A stretch of 5,140 bases of DNA from contig JAITCS010000205.1 of assembly GCA_031282935.1 (NCBI GenBank), forward strand, positions 1-5,140, read 5' to 3'. The notes beneath the pieces are model-generated. The model did no database searches, had not been told where the DNA came from, and saw only the letters and a list, made by a program, of their open reading frames with translations. Below are positions 1 to 4,650 of the stretch, piece after piece (within the stretch, counting starts at the first letter, position 1; every line of letters begins with the position of its first letter). The position numbers and the translations under genes were made by a program. The DNA comes from Cellulomonadaceae bacterium (GTDB lineage: Bacteria; Actinomycetota; Actinomycetes; Actinomycetales; Cellulomonadaceae).

Positions 1-139
1 AGCCGCTGGGCCCCAACAGTGCCAAAGATTCCCCATCGGCCAGTCTAAAAGAAACGTCGGACACCGCCACCTTGGGCCCAAATGTTTCACGTGAAACATT
101 TTCATAGTGCACGCCCACGTGCGAAACCTCAAGCCCCAC
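1..139 (-). CDS. thiQ: ABC transporter ATP-binding protein, N-terminal part (probable thiamine transporter ATPase ThiQ)
   Basis: Only the first 46 codons are in the window; the gene continues past base 1. The residues include LEVSHVGVHY (3-12) and VAVSDVSFRLADGESLALLG (24-43), then PSG, where Walker A (GPSGxGKS/T) begins. This is the usual start of an ABC nucleotide-binding domain, with Tyr12 in the A-loop position. I chose the GTG start at 139 because a GGGGAGGGGG ribosome-binding site (146-155) precedes it by 6 bases. An in-frame ATG at 160 is possible but has no well-placed site. The gene lies on the same strand as thiB and thiP, so it is most likely the energising subunit of the same importer, but 1.44 kb of accessory DNA separates it from thiP. 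Codons 13-20 (ENVSRETF) look like an insert and encode a parS palindrome. The ATPase assignment is firm; the substrate is inferred from context. Confidence 0.82.
   Translation of the reverse strand, partial: MGLEVSHVGVHYENVSRETFGPKVAVSDVSFRLADGESLALLGPSG
80..101. other. parS: parS centromere-like site (ParB/Spo0J binding)
   Basis: Bases 80-101 form a perfect 22-bp palindrome. Its central 16 bp (83-98) read TGTTTCACGTGAAACA, identical to the parS consensus bound by ParB/Spo0J in Bacillus subtilis and widely conserved in bacteria. ParB loads here and spreads to organise origin segregation with ParA and SMC. The site is inside the ABC ATPase coding region and covers codons 14-19 (NVSRET) completely. 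Known parS sites cluster near oriC, so this window is probably origin-proximal. Only one copy is visible here. Confidence 0.88.
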
Positions 140-189
140 TGGCCACCCCCTCCCCAGCATAGTATCACTGCACACCCTCCCCCGTACCG

Positions 190-262
190 ACGGTTGAACC
201 CCAATCGGCAGTTGAGCCTTTCCGGTGGCTGAACACTTCCGGTGGTTGAGCCTGTCGAAACC
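190..262 (+). repeat. Cluster of GGTTGAG-type repeats, one full and three degenerate copies
   Basis: The full copy is GGTTGAGCCTGTCGAAAC at 244-261, preceded by CCGGT. Degenerate relatives come before it: CGGTTGAACC near 191-200, CAGTTGAGCCTTT near 208-220 and GGTGGCTGAACAC near 224-236. The same motif recurs at 306-317 and 435-452 and, inverted, at 1514-1531 and 1572-1589. Dispersed repeats of this type occur in intergenic DNA of various actinobacteria; their function is not established. The copies mark the left edge of the accessory insert between thiP and thiQ. No gene is supported between 161 and 526. Confidence 0.75.
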
Positions 263-302
263 ACATCATTGCAGAAACCACCTCACTGCCAAACCGAACT
301 CC

Positions 303-412
303 GGTGGTTGAGCCTGTGGCGGTCGCTGCGCTCCCTATTCTCTCCTGGCCCTCGGTATAGTCCGCAAGCGGACTCTACCCTCGGGCTCCGTCGGTCACCG
401 AAACCACCACCG
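303..412 (+). repeat. Composite repeat: split GGTTGAG repeat enclosing a hairpin module
   Basis: GGTGGTTGAGCCTGT (303-317) stops where other copies continue with CGAAACC. That missing half appears 81 bases later, within CGAAACCACCACCG (399-412), so the repeat looks split by an insert at 318-398. The insert carries the module 342-394, which contains the stem AGTCCGC-AA-GCGGACT (359-374). A diverged inverted copy of the module is at 1445-1497 (42 of 53 positions identical, no gaps, counted by eye). The stem is kept in both copies although the sequence differs. Confidence 0.65.
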
Positions 413-434
413 AGCATCGGTCAACCCTCCCGGT

Positions 435-452
435 GGTTGAGCCTGTCGAAAC
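435..452 (+). repeat. GGTTGAGCCTGTCGAAAC dispersed repeat
   Basis: This is an exact match to the 18-bp core at 244-261, preceded by the same CCGGT flank (430-434 reads CCGGT). It is the innermost of the three left-hand copies and is in the same orientation as the other two. Confidence 0.75.
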
Positions 453-526
453 AACCTTACCTCAACCGCAAGATAGAACCTGCCGCGCAGAAATTACCAG
501 CCCATCAAAAAGACCCATACCCCTAA

Positions 527-691
527 CCGTCGCATCTTGACAAATGGGCCTCTGGGAAAGCGGTTGATGATTTCGCCACGCGGCTAGACAAGGCCCAAAC
601 CAAACTAGCGGAGGCCTCAAAGTAGACCGAGCTTGCAGCCCAAAGGCAGCAGAGGACATTCGTTATCAATCTTTTTGGTGAGGGTTTTTAG
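527..691 (+). pseudogene. Possible degenerate C-terminal gene remnant with an internal amber codon
   Basis: Frame 2 from 527 reads a polar, helix-prone stretch that includes DKWASGKAVDDFATRLDKAQ and ends TKLAEASK at a TAG (623-625). It then continues in the same frame as TELAAQRQQRTFVINLFGEG to a second TAG (689-691). The upstream part (to 524-526, TAA) contains no start codon with a ribosome-binding site. The composition looks protein-like, with heptad-like Leu/Ala spacing, but I do not recognise a family. If real, it is the tail of a decayed gene whose head was lost to the repeats on the left and whose end runs into the 64-bp inverted repeat. It may be chance. Confidence 0.25.
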
Positions 692-748
692 GCCTCTGCC
701 AACTATTGCTCCAGGCTTAGGTGCGCGGTGCTACCGCGCACCTGCAAC
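685..748 (+). repeat. Left 64-bp terminal inverted repeat of the toxin-antitoxin cassette
   Basis: This segment starts TTTTTAGGCC and ends TGCAAC. It matches the reverse complement of 1343-1406 at 53 of 64 positions with no gap. With one gap the similarity extends outward to TTGG at 675-678. It contains a perfect hairpin: GGTGCGCGGT (720-729), loop GCT, ACCGCGCACC (733-742). The flanks TTGGTGAGG (675-683) and CCTCTGCCAA (693-702) can form a second, weaker stem. The hairpin lies 46 bases past the antitoxin stop codon on the minus strand but has no U-tract, so it is not a typical intrinsic terminator. Confidence 0.8.
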
Positions 749-787
749 TAATAGCGGTGATACCGATGTGCGAAACGTAAAGACTGG

Positions 788-1093
788 TTAGGCTACTTGG
801 TATTTGTTTTCACCGATTGAGATTTCGACGGTTAGGGTGCCACCTAGAGCTTGCGCGTATCGGCGCAGTGTGTTGAGCCGCACTCGCTCCACCCCACCTT
901 TCTCAATTTGTGATACCCGGTTTTGCGCGTCATGCATTGATTCAGCGACGGCCTGCTGTGTCAGACCCTGCTTTTTGCGGAGTTGCTGTAAATCCCAAGC
1001 GGCTTGCCGAGTATCAAGGTCAGCTAACGCTTCTTTGAGTTCCTCGGGAGTTATCCCGAATACCTCGTCCATCCTCTTTAAAGTGTCAACCAT
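788..1093 (-). CDS. XRE-family helix-turn-helix antitoxin (HigA-like)
   Basis: A 101-residue protein. Residues 1-35 form a charged helical leader (MVDTLKRMDEVFGITPEELK). Residues 36-85 are a Cro/C1-type helix-turn-helix: LQQLRKKQGLTQQAVAESM (36-54), then the recognition-helix region NRVSQIEKG (58-66) and LNTLRRYAQALGGTL (73-87), a hallmark of antitoxins paired with Gp49/HigB-type RelE-superfamily toxins. Such proteins neutralise their toxin and repress their own promoter. The ATG at 1093 follows AAAGGAG (1101-1107) at good spacing, and the gene overlaps the toxin remnant by 8 bp, which implies translational coupling. The frame appears intact. Because the upstream toxin is truncated, this may be an orphan antitoxin acting only as a repressor or protecting against related toxins. 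Its DNA is visibly more AT-rich than thiP. Confidence 0.85.
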   Translation of the reverse strand: MVDTLKRMDEVFGITPEELKEALADLDTRQAAWDLQQLRKKQGLTQQAVAESMHDAQNRVSQIEKGGVERVRLNTLRRYAQALGGTLTVEISIGENKYQVA

Positions 1094-1277
1094 TTTCTTT
1101 CTCCTTTATTTGTGTCTGCGCCAAATACTCATCGAATAACGCATCAGCTACTTTAATTGCCACGGAATACCATTTGTTCCAAGATTTTTGCTTATCCCCG
1201 CCTAAAAGTGTAATTGCTTTACGTTTCGGGTCAAACGCGAAGAGAATCCTTAGTTCACTCCGCCCAGAAGATGTCAA
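1086..1277 (-). pseudogene. 5'-truncated HigB/RelE-type toxin (Gp49-like family)
   Basis: The 63 residues read TSSGRSELRILFAFDPKRKA (2-21), then ITLLGGDKQKSWNKWYSVAI (22-41), then KVADALFDEYLAQT. This is the C-terminal half of the phage Gp49/HigB-like toxin family, whose full members are about 110-120 residues and usually carry an N-terminal half ending in a KELRPG-like segment just before SGRSE. Here the frame hits TAA (1308-1310) only 10 codons upstream, with no ATG or GTG between; the only candidate start is the TTG at 1277. The missing half is not found before the inverted repeat at 1343. These toxins cleave mRNA at the ribosome, and loss of about half of the fold should abolish that. The order toxin then antitoxin is typical of HigBA. 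The family call is confident; inactivity is inferred. Confidence 0.8.
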
Positions 1278-1306
1278 TTTCCCACCGCACCCAAGGATAA
1301 TATCAC

Positions 1307-1328
1307 GTTAGCATACTAATATGATAAC
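1307..1328. promoter_or_regulatory. Putative antitoxin operator and promoter region
   Basis: GTTAGCAT (1307-1314) and ATGATAAC (1321-1328) form an inverted repeat matching at 7 of 8 positions around a 6-bp AT-rich spacer. The site lies just upstream of the toxin remnant and inside the right inverted repeat, where a HigA-type repressor would be expected to bind its own promoter. An AT-rich TAGTAT (minus strand, 1313-1318) within it could be a -10 element. No clear -35 is visible. Confidence 0.45.
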
Positions 1329-1342
1329 AGTGGTCGGTGTAG

Positions 1343-1406
1343 GTTGCACTTGCGCGGTAACACCGCGCATCTGAACCTGGGGCGAAGGTTGGCAGGGGCC
1401 TAAAAA
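1343..1406 (-). repeat. Right 64-bp terminal inverted repeat of the toxin-antitoxin cassette
   Basis: This is the reverse-complement partner of 685-748, with 53 of 64 identical positions. On the minus strand it starts TTTTTAGGCC and ends TGCAAC. It retains an 8-bp hairpin, TGCGCGGT (1351-1358) and ACCGCGCA (1362-1369), at the same place as the hairpin in the left copy. With one gap, the similarity extends to 1417. Confidence 0.8.
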
Positions 1407-1444
1407 TACCTTGCCAACAGGGCGAATACCTGGGGTTTTGGGGA

Positions 1445-1534
1445 ACGACGCAACTCGAGAGGAGAATCCGCTCGCGGATTCTACCGAGGGCAAGGAGCAA
1501 CGGGGCGCCTGGGGTTTCGACAGGCTCAACCGCC
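1445..1534 (-). repeat. Composite repeat, inverted copy: GGTTGAG core plus hairpin module
   Basis: Read on the minus strand, this has the same order as 303-394: the GGTTGAGCCTGTCGAAAC core (1531-1514), a 16-base gap, then the 53-bp module (1497-1445). The module stem is AGAATCCGC (1463-1471), loop TC, GCGGATTCT (1474-1482), perfect over 9 bp. Relative to the left copy, one stem pair changes from G-C to A-T with pairing kept. Here the core is uninterrupted, unlike the split copy at 303-405. Confidence 0.65.
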
Positions 1535-1540
1535 AGATTC

Positions 1541-1589
1541 TGCTCAACCGCCAGGGGGGCACGGCGCGGGGGTTTCGACGGGCTCAACC
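1541..1589 (-). repeat. Two further inverted GGTTGAG-type repeats at the end of thiP
   Basis: TGCTCAACCGCC (1541-1552) is a short partial copy. GTTTCGACGGGCTCAACC (1572-1589) is a near-full copy with one change from the core (A to G). The second overlaps the 3' end of thiP: the TGA stop codon (1586-1584) and the final GGC GGT codons are part of the repeat sequence. Confidence 0.7.
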
Positions 1590-3341
1590 GCCAAATAGGG
1601 AGGTGCCGCTGAGGCGCTCCACGGCCGCCATCACCAAGGCCGTCAGCAGGCCCAGGAGCACCGCCGCCGCGAGCGCCATCCCGAAGTTGGCCTGCCCCGG
1701 CCGGGACAGCAGCCGAAAGATCACCACCGGCAGAGTGGGAGCGTCGGGCCGCGCCAAGAAAGAAGTGGCCCCGAACTCGCCCAGCGACACCGCGAACGCG
1801 AAACCAAGCGCCGTCCCGAGCGGTCGGAGAATCAGCGGCAAATCCACGTCGCGCAACACCCGCAACGGCGAGGCCCCGAGTGTGGCCGCCGCCTGCCGCT
1901 GCCGAGGGTCAACCGCGCGCAGCACCGGCAACAGCGTGCGCACCACCAGCGGAATCGCAACCACCGCCTGGGCCACGGGGATCAGCAGCCCCGACGTGCG
2001 CAAGTCCAGCCCGAACCACGGTCGCGTGAACGTGATCAGGAACCCGAAACCCACGGTGACCGCCGAAACCCCTAGCGGTAGCATCACGAACGCGTCGAAA
2101 CCGGAGATCGCGCGGCGGCCCGACCGGCTGCGGGGGCGGCGGGAAAGCACCAGCGCCAGCAGGAACCCGATGGGCAGCGCGAGGGCGGTGGCGATGGCGG
2201 CGGTGCGCAGCGACATCGCAAGCGCAGTTGTCACGGGCACAATGAGGCCGCCTGTCGTAGCGGTGTTCAGAGCCCGGTAGTTGGCCAGCGTCCACGCACC
2301 CGTGCCGTCCTGCAGCGAACGAATTACAAGGCTGAGCAGCGGCGCCACTATCAGCAGCCCGACCGTGACCGTTGTGACCAGCGCTGATACGAGGTCGAAA
2401 CGGTTCGACAACTGCCAACGGTGAGCGGCGTTCTCGGCCCTGGCGACGGCCACCGCCCGCTCACTGCGCGCCCGGGCGTGCTGCGAAACCGTCAAGGCAA
2501 TGGCGACCACCACGAGCTGCAGAATCGAGAGCACCGCCGCGCCTCGCAGGTCAAGAAACACAGTGACCCGCTGGTAAATCTCGGTTTCCACAGTGCCGTA
2601 ACCCGTGCCGCCCAACACCAGCACCACCCCAAAAGCCGTGGCACTGAACAGGGCAACCAGCGCAGCTCCGGCGGCGATTGCAGGCAGCAAGGCCGGGATC
2701 GTCACCGTGCAAAACGCCCTGAACGGGCTGGCGCCGAGCGCGCGGGCCGCCTGCTCCTGGCGCGGGTCGAGGCGTTGCCACAGACCGCCCACCGTACGCA
2801 CCACCACGGACAGGTTGAAAAATATCAGCGCCAGCAGCACTGCCGCAAAACTCTGGTCGAGGTTTAGCCCGCCTAGCAGGCCGCCCGGCGCGAGTAGGCC
2901 TCCGGGCCGGAGCAGGGAACGGAACGCCACGCCCACCACCACGGTGGGCAGCACGAACGGCACCATCACAAGCGCCCTAACTACCGCTTGGCCCGGAAAG
3001 CGCGTGCGGTACAGCAGGTACGCGATCGGAATTCCGAGCGCCGTGGTTATCGCGGTGCCCACCAGCGCTTGGCCGATGGTGTTCCGCACTAGGCGCCAAG
3101 TTCGGGGCCGCGTCAAGACGGTGAGCAGGCCGCCCCAGTCGGCACCACTTTCGCCGCCGAAACCTCTGCTGAGCAGGTTAAACACCGGGACGAAAAAGAA
3201 TACGGCCAGGAAGGTTAGCGGCAGCAGCACGGCTAGGGTGAGGGCGAGGGTGTATGGAGTTGGACGTTTTTTTAGTGGTTTTGCTGGGCGGTTTCGGTTC
3301 GGGGCGCGCCGAGTTGCGGCCGGGACGATTTCGGTAACCAC
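1584..3341 (-). CDS. thiP: Thiamine-type ABC transporter permease, fused two-domain (ThiP)
   Basis: A 585-residue inner-membrane protein of two tandem binding-protein-dependent permease domains. A basic N-terminus (RRAPNRNRPAKPLKKRP) precedes the first membrane helix (about 31-57). The first EAA loop is about 196-221 (EQAARALGASP through TIPALLP) and the second about 482-506 (RQAAATLGASP through DLPLIL), both with the conserved Gly (203, 489) that docks the ATPase. Hydrophobic segments cluster at about 90-285 and 315-575, consistent with roughly 12 helices. The family (ThiP, near FbpB-type iron permeases) is usually 500-560 residues, so this is normal to slightly long. The GTG at 3341 is the first start after an in-frame TAG, with a weak ribosome-binding site 17 bases after the thiB stop, suggesting coupling. 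The C-terminal Gly-Gly-stop falls in a dispersed repeat. Thiamine is inferred from the upstream TPP riboswitch. Confidence 0.9.
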   Translation of the reverse strand: MVTEIVPAATRRAPNRNRPAKPLKKRPTPYTLALTLAVLLPLTFLAVFFFVPVFNLLSRGFGGESGADWGGLLTVLTRPRTWRLVRNTIGQALVGTAITTALGIPIAYLLYRTRFPGQAVVRALVMVPFVLPTVVVGVAFRSLLRPGGLLAPGGLLGGLNLDQSFAAVLLALIFFNLSVVVRTVGGLWQRLDPRQEQAARALGASPFRAFCTVTIPALLPAIAAGAALVALFSATAFGVVLVLGGTGYGTVETEIYQRVTVFLDLRGAAVLSILQLVVVAIALTVSQHARARSERAVAVARAENAAHRWQLSNRFDLVSALVTTVTVGLLIVAPLLSLVIRSLQDGTGAWTLANYRALNTATTGGLIVPVTTALAMSLRTAAIATALALPIGFLLALVLSRRPRSRSGRRAISGFDAFVMLPLGVSAVTVGFGFLITFTRPWFGLDLRTSGLLIPVAQAVVAIPLVVRTLLPVLRAVDPRQRQAAATLGASPLRVLRDVDLPLILRPLGTALGFAFAVSLGEFGATSFLARPDAPTLPVVIFRLLSRPGQANFGMALAAAVLLGLLTALVMAAVERLSGTSLFGG

Positions 3342-3358
3342 GAGACGGCTCTAGTCAG

Positions 3359-4603
3359 TTAGCCGGTGACGATTTCTGTCCATTCCTCCAGCCAGCGCTC
3401 TCGGTTGGCCTCAATGGCAGCCGGGTCAACCTCGAAGGGCTGGGCGGCTTGCGGGGCGAACTGCGCCCAATCATCGGGTAACTGCGTGCCCGCAATAGCG
3501 GGATACACCCACATTTGGGTTGGCAAGTCGGCCTGGAAAGTTGGGCTGGAAAGGAATTGGATAAGTTTCTCGGCGCCCTGCGGGTTATTCGCATTTTGCA
3601 ATATTCCAGCGTACTCATATTGCCTAAAACAAGTATCCAATAAAGCGGCAGTTGTGCTCGCGCTGCCGTCCTCATTCAAGGTAGAGGCGGGGGAACTGGA
3701 ATAGGACACAATTATTGGCCTTAGCCCGCCTTCCCCAGCGCCAGAGAAATCGGAGAAATAGCCGCTGGACCAGGAATCGGAAACTAGAACTCCGTTCTCG
3801 CGTAATTGGCGCCAATAATCCTGCCAACTACCAATGTTCGGGTGCAAATCAGAATCACTGCCGTTTGTGAAATTCCCATTTACGATGGACCCGCCGCCTA
3901 CCCCGGCAATTCCTGCCTCGGGGTCCCCATAAGCGGCAATGGTGGCCAGCAAAAAGCCCAAACCGGGCGATGAAGTGGCGGGATTCAATGCCACAAACAA
4001 ACCCTGGTTAGTGTCAGATAACAAGTCATTCAAATTAGTGGGAGTAACTGATCCGACTGCGCCTTCCGGGTGTCGCTGTTCTGCCCGCTGCGCAAACCAG
4101 GCTTTGTCAATGTTAACGCAAACATCACCCTGGGTTATCGGAACAAATCTCGCGTCAGTGGGCAATATGTCCATAACGTTATTATCAACTAATCGGGAAA
4201 TAAAAGTGTTATCTACCCCAAAGAAAGCGTCACCCAGAGGGTGATCTCGGGTGAGAACTAATTGATTCGCCAATAACCCGGCGCTCCCCACTGGCAATAC
4301 CGTTAGGGTCAAACCCGTTTCTTGCTCGAAAGCCGCTTTAGTGGCATCGGAAATAGCGAATGAATTAGTGGTGACTAATACCACGCTATTGCTATCCGGG
4401 TTGGGTGAAGCGGCGTTTTGATTACCGTCGTTATTTCCAGCGTTCGTGCCACCGCCGCCGCTGCTGCCTGCACCCGCGTTGTCGCCGCCATTCGCAGTGC
4501 CGTTCGCACCGCCCCCAACAGACCCCCCGGCGCACCCCGCCAGAGTCAGGCTCAGCGCGCTCACCAGCGCAAACGCCCCCAGGGCACCCTTGCTAAGTTT
4601 CAC
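3359..4603 (-). CDS. thiB: Thiamine-type ABC transporter substrate-binding lipoprotein (ThiB)
   Basis: A 414-residue lipoprotein. The signal peptide has a basic start (MKLSKGAL), a hydrophobic core and the lipobox L-A-G-C, with lipidated Cys24. Residues 25-73 are a Gly/Asn/Ala/Ser-rich tether, then the binding domain starts at about 74 (VVLVTTNSFAISDATKAAFE). ThiB/TbpA-family features are GDAFFGVDNTF (124-134), GDVCVNIDKAWF (159-170), NPATSSPGLGFLLATIAAYG (207-226), WQDYWRQLRENGVLV (260-274), VSYSSSPAS (299-307) and MWVYPAI (364-370). A Gly/Asn-rich segment (about 230-257) between the AAYG and WQDYW motifs looks longer than usual. I chose the GTG at 4603 because AAGGAGG (4610-4616) lies 6 bases upstream and the signal peptide then begins correctly. 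An in-frame extension to 4645 would run through the riboswitch hairpin. Codon use looks less GC-rich than in thiP. It would deliver thiamine or a derivative to ThiP. Confidence 0.9.
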   Translation of the reverse strand: MKLSKGALGAFALVSALSLTLAGCAGGSVGGGANGTANGGDNAGAGSSGGGGTNAGNNDGNQNAASPNPDSNSVVLVTTNSFAISDATKAAFEQETGLTLTVLPVGSAGLLANQLVLTRDHPLGDAFFGVDNTFISRLVDNNVMDILPTDARFVPITQGDVCVNIDKAWFAQRAEQRHPEGAVGSVTPTNLNDLLSDTNQGLFVALNPATSSPGLGFLLATIAAYGDPEAGIAGVGGGSIVNGNFTNGSDSDLHPNIGSWQDYWRQLRENGVLVSDSWSSGYFSDFSGAGEGGLRPIIVSYSSSPASTLNEDGSASTTAALLDTCFRQYEYAGILQNANNPQGAEKLIQFLSSPTFQADLPTQMWVYPAIAGTQLPDDWAQFAPQAAQPFEVDPAAIEANRERWLEEWTEIVTG

Positions 4604-4609
4604 AACGTT

Positions 4610-4650
4610 CCTCCTTGAGTTATTGCTGGGCAACCCAGCAATCAAGAAGG
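4610..4650 (-). promoter_or_regulatory. Riboswitch expression platform: Shine-Dalgarno-sequestering hairpin
   Basis: Downstream of the aptamer, CCTTCTTG (4650-4643) can pair with CAAGGAGG (4617-4610), which contains the thiB ribosome-binding site: 8 bp with one G-U. Inside it, ATTGCTGGG (4642-4634) and CCCAGCAAT (4630-4622) form a perfect 9-bp stem with a 3-base loop; the only interruption is a 4-base bulge (4621-4618). The hairpin has no U-tract, so the expected mechanism is blocked translation initiation rather than termination. In the ligand-free state, AGGGG near the aptamer start (4732-4728) could compete for CCCCT (4652-4648), a speculative anti-sequestering pairing. Confidence 0.7.

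Larger units (their letters stand above)
685..1406 (-). mobile_element. Candidate non-autonomous cassette: toxin-antitoxin remnant between 64-bp inverted repeats
   Basis: A 722-bp unit is bounded by imperfect inverted repeats (685-748 and 1343-1406) and holds only a XRE antitoxin, a truncated toxin and a putative operator. It contains no transposase or recombinase, so if mobile it would need an enzyme supplied in trans. I see no convincing target-site duplication next to either end. Its position between thiP and thiQ, genes that normally adjoin, supports insertion. The alternative is that two independent repeat copies happen to lie in opposite orientation. Confidence 0.45.

Noticed and set aside
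190..452. CRISPR array, because of several similar short repeats
   Set aside because: Spacing is irregular, copies are degenerate, inverted copies occur at 1514-1589, and there are no uniform spacers or cas genes.
242..526. Open frame of 94 codons through the left repeats on the plus strand
   Set aside because: It is made of the dispersed repeat (VVEPVET-like translations) and has no ribosome-binding site; it is a repeat artefact.
462..659. Minus-strand open frame of 65 codons
   Set aside because: No recognisable motif or ribosome-binding site, and it crosses repeat and remnant DNA; likely chance.
720..742. GC-rich hairpin after the antitoxin as a rho-independent terminator
   Set aside because: There is no U-tract on either strand and the same hairpin occurs in the right-hand inverted repeat, so it is better described as part of the repeat.
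685..748. Integron attC site flanking a toxin-antitoxin cassette
   Set aside because: The required GTTRRRY/RYYYAAC core pair is not present, and the flanking copies are in opposite rather than direct orientation.
1411..3354. Long open frames on the plus strand opposite thiP (for example 1411-2280 and 2605-3354)
   Set aside because: They are GC-rich shadows of the permease, rich in Arg/Pro/Ser/Thr with no recognisable family or ribosome-binding sites.
1584..4603. Iron(III) ABC importer (FbpAB-like) instead of a thiamine importer
   Set aside because: The families are related, but the TPP riboswitch in the leader and ThiB-like motifs favour thiamine; iron cannot be excluded from the permease alone.
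4604..4645. In-frame upstream extension of thiB to 4645
   Set aside because: It would translate the riboswitch hairpin and the ribosome-binding site itself and would put 14 residues ahead of an otherwise perfect lipoprotein signal peptide; the GTG at 4603 has AAGGAGG at ideal spacing.
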